Assembly: GCF_003143935.1 (NCBI RefSeq)
Contig: NZ_QFRX01000001.1
Span: 940,071-1,004,070, forward strand
Direction: 5' to 3'
Origin: Streptomyces sp. Act143
Lineage (GTDB): Bacteria; Actinomycetota; Actinomycetes; Streptomycetales; Streptomycetaceae
DNA: 64,000 nt
The position numbers and the translations under genes are program-made. This document shows, in pieces, positions 25,769 to 34,835 of the stretch. The first letter of the stretch is position 1. Each line of letters starts with the position of its first letter. The notes below the pieces were generated by a model, which made no database searches, had not been told where the DNA came from, and saw only the letters and a list, made by a program, of their open reading frames with translations.

Positions 25769-26551
25769 ATGGAACTGCGGGAGACGTTCGACGGGTCGGC
25801 GGAGCTGTACGACCGGGTGCGCCCGCACTATCCCCCCGATCTCATCGACGAGTTGACGGCTCTCGCCGGCCTCGGTCCCGGCCGTCGCGTCCTGGAGGTG
25901 GGCCCGGGTACGGGCCGGCTCACCGTCCCCCTCGCGGAGACGGGCTGCCAGGTCACCGGCGTCGAACTGGGGCGGGAGCTGGCCGCCGTGGCCCGGCGCC
26001 GATTGCGGGCGTTCCCCCAGGCCGACGTGCAGGTGGCGGAGTTCGAGAGCTGGCCGCTGCCCGCGGAGCCCTTCGACCTCGTGGTGTGCGCGACCGCCTG
26101 GCACTGGATCGATCCGGCGGTGCGGGTGCCGAAGGCGGCCCGGGCGCTGCGCCCCGGCGGCCGGGTGGCGGTCTTCGGGTCCGAGCATGTCGCCGGCGGC
26201 ACCGTCGACTTCTTCGCCGACGCACAGCGCTGCTACGAACGCTGGGACCCGGCCACCCCGCCGGACCTGCGGCTCCTGCCGGAGGAGGAGATCCCCTCCG
26301 ACACCCGCGAGTGGGACGACTCCCCCGACTTCGAGGACGTCGCCGTGCAGCGCTTCCGGCAGGACATCACGTACACCGCAGACGAGTACATCGACGTCCT
26401 GCTCACGTACTCGGGCCACCGCGCGCTCCGCGAGGATCTCCGGGACGGCCTGCTGACCTGCATCCGCAGGCTGATCGAGACCCGGTACGACGGCACCGTC
26501 ACCAAGCGCTACCTCCACGAGCTGATCACGGCCACCCGCGCCGCAGGTTGA
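25769..26551 (+). CDS. Class I SAM-dependent methyltransferase
   Basis: 260 residues. Motif I is VLEVGPGTGRLT, motif II VTGVELG, and the post-I region FDLVVCATAWHWID is characteristic of the Methyltransf_11/25 group. The substrate is unknown. GGAGGTG lies 5 bases before the ATG. It lies between popR and the sigma gene and is probably monocistronic. Confidence 0.88.
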   Translation: MELRETFDGSAELYDRVRPHYPPDLIDELTALAGLGPGRRVLEVGPGTGRLTVPLAETGCQVTGVELGRELAAVARRRLRAFPQADVQVAEFESWPLPAEPFDLVVCATAWHWIDPAVRVPKAARALRPGGRVAVFGSEHVAGGTVDFFADAQRCYERWDPATPPDLRLLPEEEIPSDTREWDDSPDFEDVAVQRFRQDITYTADEYIDVLLTYSGHRALREDLRDGLLTCIRRLIETRYDGTVTKRYLHELITATRAAG

Positions 26552-26594
26552 CCGCTGTCACTGTGACGTCCGTCACGTCATCCGCGCGCCACGC

Positions 26595-26619
26595 GCATGC
26601 ACCGCGCCACCAGGGGTAC
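26595..26619 (+). promoter_or_regulatory. SigB-type promoter GCAT-N15-GGGTAC
   Basis: GCAT (26595-26598) and GGGTAC (26614-26619) match GNNT-N14-16-GGGTAC. The start of transcription would be about 52 bp before the sigma ATG, so the sigma factor may read its own gene. Confidence 0.55.
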
Positions 26620-26677
26620 GCGCAGGAACGAGGACCCGCGGGTGGCCCGCTGGTCGAACCGTGACGTGGGAGAGGAA

Positions 26678-27565
26678 ATGGACACCGCCGTGATCCGGTC
26701 GGAGGCAGAGGTCATGGAGAAGGCCGCCGGGACCAGCACGGGTGACGGACCGCTGCCAGGGGTCGTGGACCCGCGGAGCGTGGCTCCGCGTGACGCCCGG
26801 GAGCTGTCCCGCCAGTTCTTCCAGCGCCTGACGGAGGTCGAGGAGGGCACGCCCGAGTACCAGTACGCGCGCAACACTCTTATTGAGATGAACATGTCCC
26901 TCGTGCGGTTCGCCGCCGGCCGGTTCCGCGGCCGTGGGGACGACATGGAGGACATCGTCCAGACCGGCATGATCGGCCTGATCAAGGCCATAGACCGGTT
27001 CGAACTCGCGCGGGAGGTCGAGTTCACGTCCTTCGCCCTGCCGTACATCGTCGGCGAGATCAAGCGGTTCTTCCGGGACACCACCTGGGCGGTGCACGTG
27101 CCCAGGCGGCTGCAGGAGCTGCGCGTGGAGCTGGCCAAGGCGCGCGAGGAGCTGGCCAGCAGGCTGGACCGGGAGCCGACGGTGGCGGAGCTCGCCACCT
27201 TGATGAACATCTCCGAGGACCAGGTCATCGAGGGCCAGATCGCCTCCAACGGCTACAACTCCGCGTCGCTGGACGCCGCCCTGACCGGCGACGGCCCCGA
27301 GCACGGCGAGTCGGTGCTCGCCGACTTCATCGGCGTCGAGGAGGACGGGCTGCGGCTGGTCGAGGACTTCCATGCGCTCGCACCGCTGATGGCCGAGCTC
27401 AGCGATCGTGACCGGCAGATCATTCATCTGCGGTTCGTCGAGGAGGCCACCCAGGCGGAGATAGGCGAACAGCTGGGCTGCTCGCAGATGCATGTCTCGC
27501 GGCTGATCAAGCGGATCATCGCGCGGCTGCGCCAGGGCATGCTGGGCGAGCTGGGCTGCGCCTGA
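26678..27565 (+). CDS. RNA polymerase sigma factor, SigB/SigF family
   Basis: 295 residues. Region 2 (NMSLVRFAAGRFRGRGDDMEDIVQTGMIGLIKAIDRF), region 3 and region 4 (DRQIIHLRFVEEATQAEIGEQLGCSQMHVSRLIKRI) are all complete. The family in Streptomyces handles osmotic and oxidative stress and sporulation, and is held by RsbW-like anti-sigma kinases. ATG 26678 has GGGAG at 5 bases. Nearness to clpP3P4/popR recalls sigL (SCO7278) of S. coelicolor; this is inference from remembered gene order, so no symbol is given. Confidence 0.9.
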   Translation: MDTAVIRSEAEVMEKAAGTSTGDGPLPGVVDPRSVAPRDARELSRQFFQRLTEVEEGTPEYQYARNTLIEMNMSLVRFAAGRFRGRGDDMEDIVQTGMIGLIKAIDRFELAREVEFTSFALPYIVGEIKRFFRDTTWAVHVPRRLQELRVELAKAREELASRLDREPTVAELATLMNISEDQVIEGQIASNGYNSASLDAALTGDGPEHGESVLADFIGVEEDGLRLVEDFHALAPLMAELSDRDRQIIHLRFVEEATQAEIGEQLGCSQMHVSRLIKRIIARLRQGMLGELGCA

Positions 27566-27577
27566 GGACCGTGGCAC

Positions 27578-27611
27578 GGGGTGATCGCCGGGAGGTTCCG
27601 GCGATCACCCC
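27578..27611. terminator. Bidirectional terminator hairpin
   Basis: GGGGTGATCGCCGG and its exact complement form a 14-bp stem around GAGGTT. It sits between the convergent sigma and ATP-binding protein genes, overlaps the stop codon of the latter, and should stop transcription from both sides. Confidence 0.8.
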
Positions 27612-28072
27612 TCGCCGGGTTTGTCGCTCAGTCTGAGGACCGCGCTGACCCGCTTTCCGACCGGTACGCGCTCGGCGGTGACCTCGGACGCCAGCGCGTG
27701 GACGATCTCCAGGCCGTGCCGGCCGACCCGCTCGGGGTCCTTGGGGAAGCGCAGGGGCAGTGCGGCGCTGCTGTCGTAGACGGACACGGTCACGGTGGCG
27801 TCCGTGCCCTCCAGGTCCAGGATGTACGGGCCGTTGCTGTGCCGGTCGGCGTTGGTGACCAGCTCGCTCACCACCAGGAGCACCTCGTCGTCGGCCCGCG
27901 CCGCGATGTCCGCGCACCACTCGGTCCTGAGCTGGTCGAGGAAGTGCGCGGCGAAGTGCCGGGCCTCGGCGATGCATCCCGGTTCCCCGGTGTAGTGGGC
28001 CGCCCGCCTGAGGGGATCGACGGGCACGTCGAAACCGGTGGGTACCACTGCCCCGTCCAGGTGCTCGATCAT
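27605..28072 (-). CDS. RsbW-like ATP-binding protein (anti-sigma kinase family)
   Basis: 155 residues forming one HATPase_c_2 domain: N box LVVSELVTNADRHS and G box GRHGLEIVHALASEV. Such proteins bind sigma factors or phosphorylate antagonist proteins, although many Streptomyces copies have unknown targets. ATG 28072 is preferred over an upstream ATG because the family begins here. It faces the SigB-family gene end to end, and it has its own SigB-type promoter, so it is a candidate feedback inhibitor. Confidence 0.85.
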   Translation of the reverse strand: MIEHLDGAVVPTGFDVPVDPLRRAAHYTGEPGCIAEARHFAAHFLDQLRTEWCADIAARADDEVLLVVSELVTNADRHSNGPYILDLEGTDATVTVSVYDSSAALPLRFPKDPERVGRHGLEIVHALASEVTAERVPVGKRVSAVLRLSDKPGEG

Positions 28073-28123
28073 GCGTTTCTCTCTCGGAAGCCGGACTGGC
28101 CGGACGCTGCTGCACCAGTGCTC

Positions 28124-28148
28124 GTACCCCGAGCGGGGCGCCGCAGTC
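28124..28148 (-). promoter_or_regulatory. SigB-type promoter GACT-N15-GGGTAC
   Basis: Reading the minus strand, GACT (28148 to 28145) and GGGTAC (28129 to 28124) are 15 bp apart and fit GNNT-N14-16-GGGTAC. The predicted start is about 45 bp before the ATP-binding protein gene. Confidence 0.5.
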
Positions 28149-28168
28149 CCCAAAACGGGTCGTGTCGG

Positions 28169-29467
28169 TCACACCGCCGGTGACGTCACGGGCGAGGCGG
28201 GCGTGCTGCGGGTGGACGCCGACCCTGTCGTGGTGTCGGAGGCGAGCGGGGGCTGCGGTGCGGAGGTGTCGGGCGCGGACTCCTCGTCCGGCGACTCCTG
28301 CGGTGTCGTCCCGGGCTCGGTCGTCCCCGGTTCCGTGGCCGGCGACTCGGAGCTCGGCGTGGGCGAGGACGGGCTCGGGAAGGTCGGCGGGCACGGGGTC
28401 GCCGAGCCGGTGGGTGTTCCGGTCGGGGTGCCGGTGGGCGTTCCGGTGGCCGTGGAGACACAGGGCGCCGGGGAGGACGGGGAGGTGGACGGCGACGTCG
28501 GTGACGTGGGGGCCGTCGGGGTCGTCACGCTCACGGACGGCGAGGGGTTCACCGGCGGGTCGGTGTGCTGGTCCTTGTGGCCCGTGTCGCCGCGGTGGCG
28601 GGCGATCCACTCGTCCTCGTCGGGGTCGTAGATCACGAAGATGTTGATGACCGTGACCGAGGGCGAGACCACGACGACGTTCGTGGGCCGGTACGACGCC
28701 CAGGTGTCGCCCGTCCGCTTGGGCGTGGTCTGCTGGGCGACCGGCGGCGAGAGGGGGTTGCCGCAGGCGCAGCGGACGCGGGGCACGCCGTGGTCGTCGA
28801 CGAGGACGGCGGTGCCGGCCTGGAGGACGGCCTGGTAGCTGGTGGCGGCGCCGTCGCGGTAGCCGTGGTTGGTGACGCGGGTGTCCATGCGCAGTTGCAC
28901 CGGGGTGAGCGAGCGCAGGTAGGCGGGGACGCCCGAGGGCTGGACGCCGGCGACGGAGGCGAAGGCCTTGTTCTTCGCGGGGGCGGTCTGGAGTGCCTTG
29001 ATCTGGGCCTCCACATCGCAGCTGGAGACGTTGCGGGTGCCGCCGTAGAGGCCGGGCGCGGCGCCGTCGACCCCGCGCACGGCGTTGGCCGCGGCGGTCT
29101 CGGTGGCCGGGGAGGCGGAGACGGGTGGGGCGGAGCTGTCGTTCGCGGTGGACTCGGTGAAGGGCTCGGGGCCGGTCTTGGACGCGGCCTGCAGGAAGAC
29201 CTCGCCGCCCTTGGCGGTGCCGCCGCCCCCGCCGGAGCCGGAGCGGCTGAGGACGAGCGCCAGCACCACGGCGGCCACGACCGCGGTGGCGAGGACGGCC
29301 ACCCGCGGCACGGAACGCCACCAGGGGCGGTGGGGTTCCGGCGGAACCGCTCCGCCGCTGCTGCCCGGCGGCTGCGAAGGCGGCCCCGAGGGCGGCTGGG
29401 AGGGACCCGACAGCGGACCTGAGGGCGGTCCGGTGGGCCGGCCGGAGGACGGAGGTTCGGCGCTCAC
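28169..29467 (-). CDS. DUF6777-domain membrane-anchored protein
   Basis: 432 residues: a Pro/Ser/Gly-rich cytosolic N-terminus, one membrane helix (VPRVAVLATAVVAAVVLALVL, about 61-82), a folded extracellular domain of about 200 residues (FLQAASKTGPEPF to WIARHRGDTGHKD) with conserved cysteines (SSCDVE, RCACGNP), and a Thr/Pro/Ser-rich tail with a GTPT run. The domain is common in streptomycetes; function unknown. GTG 29467 has GAAGGG upstream. It is divergent from the streptophobe gene. Confidence 0.75.
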   Translation of the reverse strand: MSAEPPSSGRPTGPPSGPLSGPSQPPSGPPSQPPGSSGGAVPPEPHRPWWRSVPRVAVLATAVVAAVVLALVLSRSGSGGGGGTAKGGEVFLQAASKTGPEPFTESTANDSSAPPVSASPATETAAANAVRGVDGAAPGLYGGTRNVSSCDVEAQIKALQTAPAKNKAFASVAGVQPSGVPAYLRSLTPVQLRMDTRVTNHGYRDGAATSYQAVLQAGTAVLVDDHGVPRVRCACGNPLSPPVAQQTTPKRTGDTWASYRPTNVVVVSPSVTVINIFVIYDPDEDEWIARHRGDTGHKDQHTDPPVNPSPSVSVTTPTAPTSPTSPSTSPSSPAPCVSTATGTPTGTPTGTPTGSATPCPPTFPSPSSPTPSSESPATEPGTTEPGTTPQESPDEESAPDTSAPQPPLASDTTTGSASTRSTPASPVTSPAV

Positions 29468-29615
29468 GAGCCCTTCTTCCCGACGTGGGATCGCGCGGCT
29501 TTTCTCCATTTACGCCGCTTTTATCCACGACGTTTCCATTGTGTGCTCCGGTCGGGTGCGGCTCGCAAGCGGACGCGGACGGCCCTCCCGGCGGGCGGGG
29601 TCCGGGGGCGCTGCT

Positions 29616-29628
29616 TAGCGTGGGCAGG
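29616..29628 (+). promoter_or_regulatory. -10 TAGCGT for a leaderless transcript
   Basis: TAGCGT (29616-29621) ends 7 bases before the GTG at 29629, and no ribosome-binding site is visible. Confidence 0.5.
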
Positions 29629-30915
29629 GTGAGCCCGAGAACCCGCTCCGACCAGGCCGTCGCCCCGCACGGCTGGGTGCAGGCCGCCGTCACCGTGCTG
29701 TCCGCACTGCTCGTCATGGGCGCGACCGCGGCCCTGGGGCTGTGGGCGGCCGGGGCGACGGATCTGCCCAACGGGGCGTTCCCCCGGGTCGTCGCGGCGA
29801 CCGTGGTGACCGCGGTGGGCGGCACGATCGAACTCTCCGGCAACGCCGGCGGCCTCGCCGACACCCAGGCCGGTCTGACCGTGATCCCGCTGTCGGTCAC
29901 GCTGGCCGGCGCCCTCGTCATCGCGGCGGGGTTCCTGCGGCCGCTACGGCACCGGGCGGTGGCGAGCGCCACAGAACTGGCGGGCTGGGCGGCGCGGGTC
30001 GCCGTCCTGTGGCTGCTCGCCCTGATCGCGCTGGCGCTCGGCGCCCGCCAGACCTTCACGCTCTCCCTCGGCGACAGCGCGCTCTCCGACCTCGGCGACC
30101 TGTTCGGCGTCACCCCGAAGGTCGGTTTCGAGACGAACATGCCCCTGACGCTGCTCTTCGGCCTCCTGTGGCTGGCCGGTGTGCTGGCTCTGGCGCTGCT
30201 GGTCTCGCGCGGGGCGCCGCTGCCGGGACGGCTGCTGCGCTTCCAGGCGTCGGTACGGCCGGCGGCGTACGCGATGGTCGTGCTGCTGCTCGCCTACGTG
30301 GTCCTGGGCGTCGTGATCGGTCTGATCGTGGCGGTGACGCGCGGTCACGCGGTGGAGACCCTGGCGGTGCTCCTGCTCGGCCTGCCGAACCTGGTCTGGC
30401 TGACGTTGACGCTGGGGCTCGGCGCCACCTGGAACGGCCGCGTGGAGGGCCCGTTCGGGCTGCCGATGCCGCACGTCCTCGACGAGGTGCTCCGCTCGCA
30501 GGACACCGCGACCCTGAACCTGTCCACGCTCGCCGAGTACGACGGCCGGGTGTGGTGGCTGGTGGCCGTGGACGCGGTCCTGCTGCTCGCCGCCGCGTTC
30601 GTGATGGCGGCCCGCTCCCCGGCCCGCATGCGCGCCTGGCAGCACGCCCTGCACCTGGCGGTCGCCCTCGCCCTCACGGTCCTGACGATCTGCCTGCTGG
30701 CCCGCATCACCGCCCACTACGGCCTGTCGGTCCTCGGCATCGGCGACCTGGGCGGCGACCTGAACGGGGAGCTGCTGCTGAAGCCGGAGCTGTGGTCCGC
30801 GGTCGGCCTGGGCGCGCTGTGGGGTCTGGTCGCGGGCTTCCTGGGCGGGTTGCTGGCGCGGCCGGTGCGGCGGCGAGGGGAGACGCTGCCATCGGACGGG
30901 ACTAGCGCCCTCTGA
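29629..30915 (+). CDS. Streptophobe-family integral membrane protein
   Basis: 428 residues with about ten membrane helices. Conserved segments include ATDLPNGAFPRVVAATVV near the N-terminus, LPNLVWLTLTLGLGATW and the late EYDGRVWWLV. The family is restricted mainly to streptomycetes and has no known activity. It overlaps the convergent kinase gene by 14 bp. The neighbours (DUF6777 protein, kinase, FHA-ABC transporter) are also membrane or signalling proteins. Confidence 0.82.
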   Translation: MSPRTRSDQAVAPHGWVQAAVTVLSALLVMGATAALGLWAAGATDLPNGAFPRVVAATVVTAVGGTIELSGNAGGLADTQAGLTVIPLSVTLAGALVIAAGFLRPLRHRAVASATELAGWAARVAVLWLLALIALALGARQTFTLSLGDSALSDLGDLFGVTPKVGFETNMPLTLLFGLLWLAGVLALALLVSRGAPLPGRLLRFQASVRPAAYAMVVLLLAYVVLGVVIGLIVAVTRGHAVETLAVLLLGLPNLVWLTLTLGLGATWNGRVEGPFGLPMPHVLDEVLRSQDTATLNLSTLAEYDGRVWWLVAVDAVLLLAAAFVMAARSPARMRAWQHALHLAVALALTVLTICLLARITAHYGLSVLGIGDLGGDLNGELLLKPELWSAVGLGALWGLVAGFLGGLLARPVRRRGETLPSDGTSAL

Positions 30916-31891
30916 AGACCGGCCGGGCCCACGGCGGTGGCTGCTTCGGCCCGTTCTGCGGGAACGGCACGGCTCTCGCGGCGACCTCCGTCGGTGCGTG
31001 GCCGCCCGCCGGGACGCCGGTCAGGGCCGTGCGCAGGGCGGCGACGAAGGCGAGGCAGGTGCCGTAGCGGTCGTCGGGGCTCTTCGCGAGGGACGTGGCC
31101 AGGACGCCGTCGACGGCCGGGGGGAGGTCGGGGCGGGACTCGGTCAGCGGGGGCGGTTCGTCGTACTGGTGGGCCCACAGCAGGGCCATGTCGTCGTCGC
31201 GGCGGAACGGGGGGCGGCCCGCGAGGGTCTCGTAGACGACGCAGGCGAAGCCGTAGACGTCGCAGCGGCCGTCGACGGGTTTGCCGGAGATCTGTTCGGG
31301 GGCGACGTAGTCGAGCGTGCCGACGAACTGGCCGACCGTGGTGAAGCCGGTCAGGGACAGGGACTTCTTCGTCAGGCCGAAGTCGGTGAGGTAGGCGTGC
31401 TCGGGGTGGTCGCTGTCGGTGCCGCGGGCGATCAGGATGTTGCCGGGTTTCACGTCCCGGTGGACCAGGCCGTGGTCGTGGGCCTCGTCCAGCGCGGAGG
31501 CGATCTGGGCGGCGATGCGCAGGGCGACGGCGGGCGCCAGCGGGCCCTGGCGGTCGAGGAGATGACGCAGGTCGCTGCCTTCGACGTACCGCATGGCGAT
31601 GTACAGGACGCCGTCCGTCTCGCCCGCCTCGAAGACCGGGACGATGTGCGGGTGGTCGATCGCGGCGGCGGCCCGGGACTCGTGGGTGAAGCGGCGGCGG
31701 AAGGTGTCGTTGCGGGCGAGTTCGGGGGCGAGGAGCTTGAGCGCGACGGTGCGGTCCAGCCGCAGGTCGCGGGCGCGGTAGACGACGGCCATGCCGCCGC
31801 GGCCGATCTCGCGCTCGATCCGGTAGCCGGCGATCCGGCGCCCGATCAGCTCGGAGGGCCGGCCGGAGAAGAGGCTGGTGTCACGGGCCAT
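30902..31891 (-). CDS. Soluble Ser/Thr protein kinase
   Basis: 329 residues, kinase domain 23-280 fully equipped: glycine loop GRGGMAVVYRA, Lys52 (VALKLL), catalytic Asp146 (HRDVKPGN), DFG at 170-172 and a VAPEQ. No membrane helix or sensor domain follows, only a Pro-rich tail, so it is cytosolic. Its start overlaps the end of the upstream small gene by 11 bp, making it the third gene of an operon with an FHA-ABC transporter, its likely phosphorylation target. Confidence 0.92.
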   Translation of the reverse strand: MARDTSLFSGRPSELIGRRIAGYRIEREIGRGGMAVVYRARDLRLDRTVALKLLAPELARNDTFRRRFTHESRAAAAIDHPHIVPVFEAGETDGVLYIAMRYVEGSDLRHLLDRQGPLAPAVALRIAAQIASALDEAHDHGLVHRDVKPGNILIARGTDSDHPEHAYLTDFGLTKKSLSLTGFTTVGQFVGTLDYVAPEQISGKPVDGRCDVYGFACVVYETLAGRPPFRRDDDMALLWAHQYDEPPPLTESRPDLPPAVDGVLATSLAKSPDDRYGTCLAFVAALRTALTGVPAGGHAPTEVAARAVPFPQNGPKQPPPWARPVFRGR

Positions 31892-32426
31892 CGGGCGTCA
31901 CGACCTGGGTGGGGGCGTGTCCGGGGTCCCCGGCGGCGGCGCGGGGCGCGTCCTCGGCGGCGTAGACGCTCAGGCGGGTGCCGTCGGCGTAGGCCCAGCG
32001 GCCGTGCTGGGCGTCGTACAGCCAGACCGACTCCCCGTCGACGACCACGCCGATCCGCAGGCCCCGGGTGCGGCTCTGGAAGGTCTCGGCGTCCAGGCCG
32101 CCGCCCGCCAGCTCCTCGACCGCGGCACGGTAGCGCGCGAGGGTTTCGTCGGCGCGGGCGAGCAGCGGGCGGGGGTCGGCGGTGTGGGCGAGCGGGGCGT
32201 CCGCCACGGGTGGGTCCTTGGGGACGGCGACCAGGAGGCGGCCGTCGACCCAGGCGGACCAGCCGTTGGCGCACCGCACATGGCCCCAGTCGCCGCGCCG
32301 CTCCACGAGCTGGACGGGCAGCAGCGGGTCGAGGGGGACGGTGGGGCGGGCGGGGTCGGGTGCCTCCCAGGCGGGCATGCCGTGCTGGGGGACGACGTGG
32401 GTGGGCCGGAAGCCGGGGGTGGTCAT
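31881..32426 (-). CDS. Small SH3-like hypothetical protein in kinase operon
   Basis: 181 residues. The N-terminal part (LPVQLVERRGDWGHVRCANGWSAWVDGRLLVAVP) reads as a bacterial SH3-like beta-barrel. A helical middle and a C-terminal W-L-Y-D-A-Q-H-G-R-W-A-Y-A-D-G segment follow. No membrane segment. Its ATG overlaps the upstream TGA as TGATG and its end overlaps the kinase start, so translation of all three genes is coupled. It could be an adaptor between kinase and transporter (inference). Confidence 0.72.
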   Translation of the reverse strand: MTTPGFRPTHVVPQHGMPAWEAPDPARPTVPLDPLLPVQLVERRGDWGHVRCANGWSAWVDGRLLVAVPKDPPVADAPLAHTADPRPLLARADETLARYRAAVEELAGGGLDAETFQSRTRGLRIGVVVDGESVWLYDAQHGRWAYADGTRLSVYAAEDAPRAAAGDPGHAPTQVVTPDGP

Positions 32427-34762
32427 CACGACTTCCGCAGGACGGCCGGTTCGTGGCGGCGCAGCAGGCGGGAGACGACGTATCCGAAGACCGCGGACAG
32501 AACGACGAGCATGCCCACGTTGAGCAGCCACACCTGCGCCGTGTGCCGGAACAGCGGATCGCCGGTCAGTTCGCCGGGCACGATCCGGGCGAGGCCGACC
32601 GTGCCGGCCATCGCGCCGAGCGCCCACCGCGAGGGCACCAGCCAGGACAGCTGCTCCAGGCCCGGCACGCCGTCGAGCTTCAGCAGGGCCCCGCAGAAGA
32701 CCACTTGGACGATGGCGAGCAGCACCAGCAGCGGCATCGTCACCTCCTCCTTGCGGACCAGCGCGGAGATCAGCAGACCGAGCATCATCGCGGTGAACGC
32801 CAGCAGGGCGACCGCGACGGTGATTTCGACAAGGGGCGGCATCAACACGCCTTCGCCGCCGGGCGCGTTCAGGTCGACGCCGAGGAGGGCGACCAGGGTG
32901 AGGACGACGGCTTGCAGGACGGTGACCGTGCCCAGGACGACGATCTTCGACATCAGGTACGCCGATCTGGACAGGCCGACGGCGCGCTCGCGCTGGTAGA
33001 TGGTGCGTTCCTTGACCAGTTCGCGCACCGCGTTGGCCGCCCCGGTGAGCACCCCGCCGACGCACAGGATCAGCAGCGCGTTCATCGCCGTCTCCTGGGT
33101 GAGCCTGCTGCCCGCCAGGGCGCGGGCCATGGCGCCCATCACGAACGGCAGCGCGATCATGATGGCGAGGAAGGTGCGGTCGGCGCTGAGGGCGGTGGCG
33201 TAGCGGCGGATCAGCGTGCCGAGCTGGGCGCCCCGGCTGCGGGGGCGCGGCGGAGGGGTGATCACCACGGGGCCGGATCTGGGCACCCGGGGCTGGCCGG
33301 TGGCCTCGGTGACGTACTGCCGCTGGAAGGGCGAGGCGCGGAACTCCCCCGCCCAGTCCCGCCCCTGATCCCGTTCGAAGGCCTCGAAGGCCTCCGGCCA
33401 CTGCTGGTAGCCGAAGTAGGCGAGGGTGTCCTCGGGCGGCCCGTAGTAGGCGATCCGCCCGCCGGGCGCGAGGACCAGGAGCCGGTCGCAGACGTCGAGG
33501 CTGAGGACGCTGTGGGTGACGACGATGACGGTCCGGCCGTCGTCGGCGAGGCCGCGCAGCATGTGCATCACCGAGCGGTCCATGCCGGGGTCGAGGCCCG
33601 AGGTCGGTTCGTCGAGGAAGAGCAGGGAGGGCTTGGTGAGCAGTTCCAGGGCGACGCTGACGCGTTTGCGCTGGCCGCCGGAGAGGCTGTGCACGGGCTG
33701 GTCGGCGCGCTGGCGCAGGCCGAGTTCGTCGATGACCTCCTCGACCCGCGCCTGCCGCTCCGCCTTCGCGGTGTCCTGCGGGAAGCGGAGCTCGGCGGCA
33801 TAGGCGAGGGCGGCGCGGACGGTGAGCTGGGCGTGCAGGATGTCGTCCTGCGGGACCAGGCCGATGCGCTGGCGCAGCTCGGCGTAGTCGCGGTAGAGGT
33901 CGCGGCCGTCGTACAGCACCGTGCCGTGGTCGGCGGGGCGCTGGCCGGTGAGGGCGCCGAGGAGGGTGGACTTGCCGGCGCCGCTCGGGCCGACCACCGC
34001 GAGCAGGCACTTCTCCCCCACCGGGAACGACACGTGGTCGAGGAGCGTCTTGCGGCCGCGGTCGACGGCGACCGACAGGTCCTGTACGTCGAGGGAGACC
34101 TCACCGGTGTCGACGTACTCCTGGAGCTGGTCGCCGACCAGGCAGAACGCCGAGTGGCCGATGCCGACGACGTCACCGGGGCCGAGCAGGGCGCGGGTGA
34201 CGGGGCCGCCGTTGAGGTACGTGCCGTTGTGGCTGCCGAGGTCGACGATCTCGTACGTGCCGTCGGGGTGGGCGCGCAGTTCGGCGTGCCGGCGGGAGAC
34301 CACCAGGTCGTCGATGACCAGGTCGTTGTCGTCGGCGCGGCCGATGCGGACGGTCCGGGTGGGCAGCGGACGGACCGTGGTGGGCTGCCGGAAGGTGCCG
34401 GTGAGGGCGGGCATCGACACGGCCGCCACGGCCGAGGGACGTTCCGGGGCGACCAGGATCGCGCGCGGCCCGTCGGAGGGGCTGCCGAAGCGGATCACGC
34501 AGCCGGGGCCGACGTCGTGTTCGTGGATGCGCAGACCGTCGGCGTAGGTGCCGTTGGTGCTGTGCTCGTCCTCCAGTGTCCAGTGGTCGGCCTCGGGTCT
34601 CAGCACCGCGTGGTGCCAGGAGACCCGGGCGTCGTCGATCACGATGTCGCTCAGGGGATCGCGTCCGACGTGGTAGTCGTGGCCCGGACTCATCACGGTG
34701 GAGCCCGTCTCGGTCTCCAGGACGAGTTCGGGCGCAGTCGGCGCGCTGGGCCGCTCTGCCAT
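32426..34762 (-). CDS. ABC transporter with two FHA domains (Rv1747-like)
   Basis: 778 residues. FHA domain 1 (about 25-95) and FHA domain 2 (about 135-200) each keep the G-R, S-x-x-H and N-G-T motifs that bind phosphothreonine. An ABCG-type ATPase domain (about 225-440) has GPSGAGKST, the signature LSGGQRKRVS and FLDEPTS; about six membrane helices (ABC2 type) complete a half-transporter. M. tuberculosis Rv1747 has this order and is controlled by the kinase PknF encoded beside it. The substrate is unknown. Confidence 0.9.
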   Translation of the reverse strand: MAERPSAPTAPELVLETETGSTVMSPGHDYHVGRDPLSDIVIDDARVSWHHAVLRPEADHWTLEDEHSTNGTYADGLRIHEHDVGPGCVIRFGSPSDGPRAILVAPERPSAVAAVSMPALTGTFRQPTTVRPLPTRTVRIGRADDNDLVIDDLVVSRRHAELRAHPDGTYEIVDLGSHNGTYLNGGPVTRALLGPGDVVGIGHSAFCLVGDQLQEYVDTGEVSLDVQDLSVAVDRGRKTLLDHVSFPVGEKCLLAVVGPSGAGKSTLLGALTGQRPADHGTVLYDGRDLYRDYAELRQRIGLVPQDDILHAQLTVRAALAYAAELRFPQDTAKAERQARVEEVIDELGLRQRADQPVHSLSGGQRKRVSVALELLTKPSLLFLDEPTSGLDPGMDRSVMHMLRGLADDGRTVIVVTHSVLSLDVCDRLLVLAPGGRIAYYGPPEDTLAYFGYQQWPEAFEAFERDQGRDWAGEFRASPFQRQYVTEATGQPRVPRSGPVVITPPPRPRSRGAQLGTLIRRYATALSADRTFLAIMIALPFVMGAMARALAGSRLTQETAMNALLILCVGGVLTGAANAVRELVKERTIYQRERAVGLSRSAYLMSKIVVLGTVTVLQAVVLTLVALLGVDLNAPGGEGVLMPPLVEITVAVALLAFTAMMLGLLISALVRKEEVTMPLLVLLAIVQVVFCGALLKLDGVPGLEQLSWLVPSRWALGAMAGTVGLARIVPGELTGDPLFRHTAQVWLLNVGMLVVLSAVFGYVVSRLLRRHEPAVLRKS

Positions 34763-34835
34763 GCCGAGATTCTATCTATTCGTCCAGATGTGCGCCCTTT
34801 GTGCGCAGCACCTCGCCGGTTCGGGGGGGCGCCCC

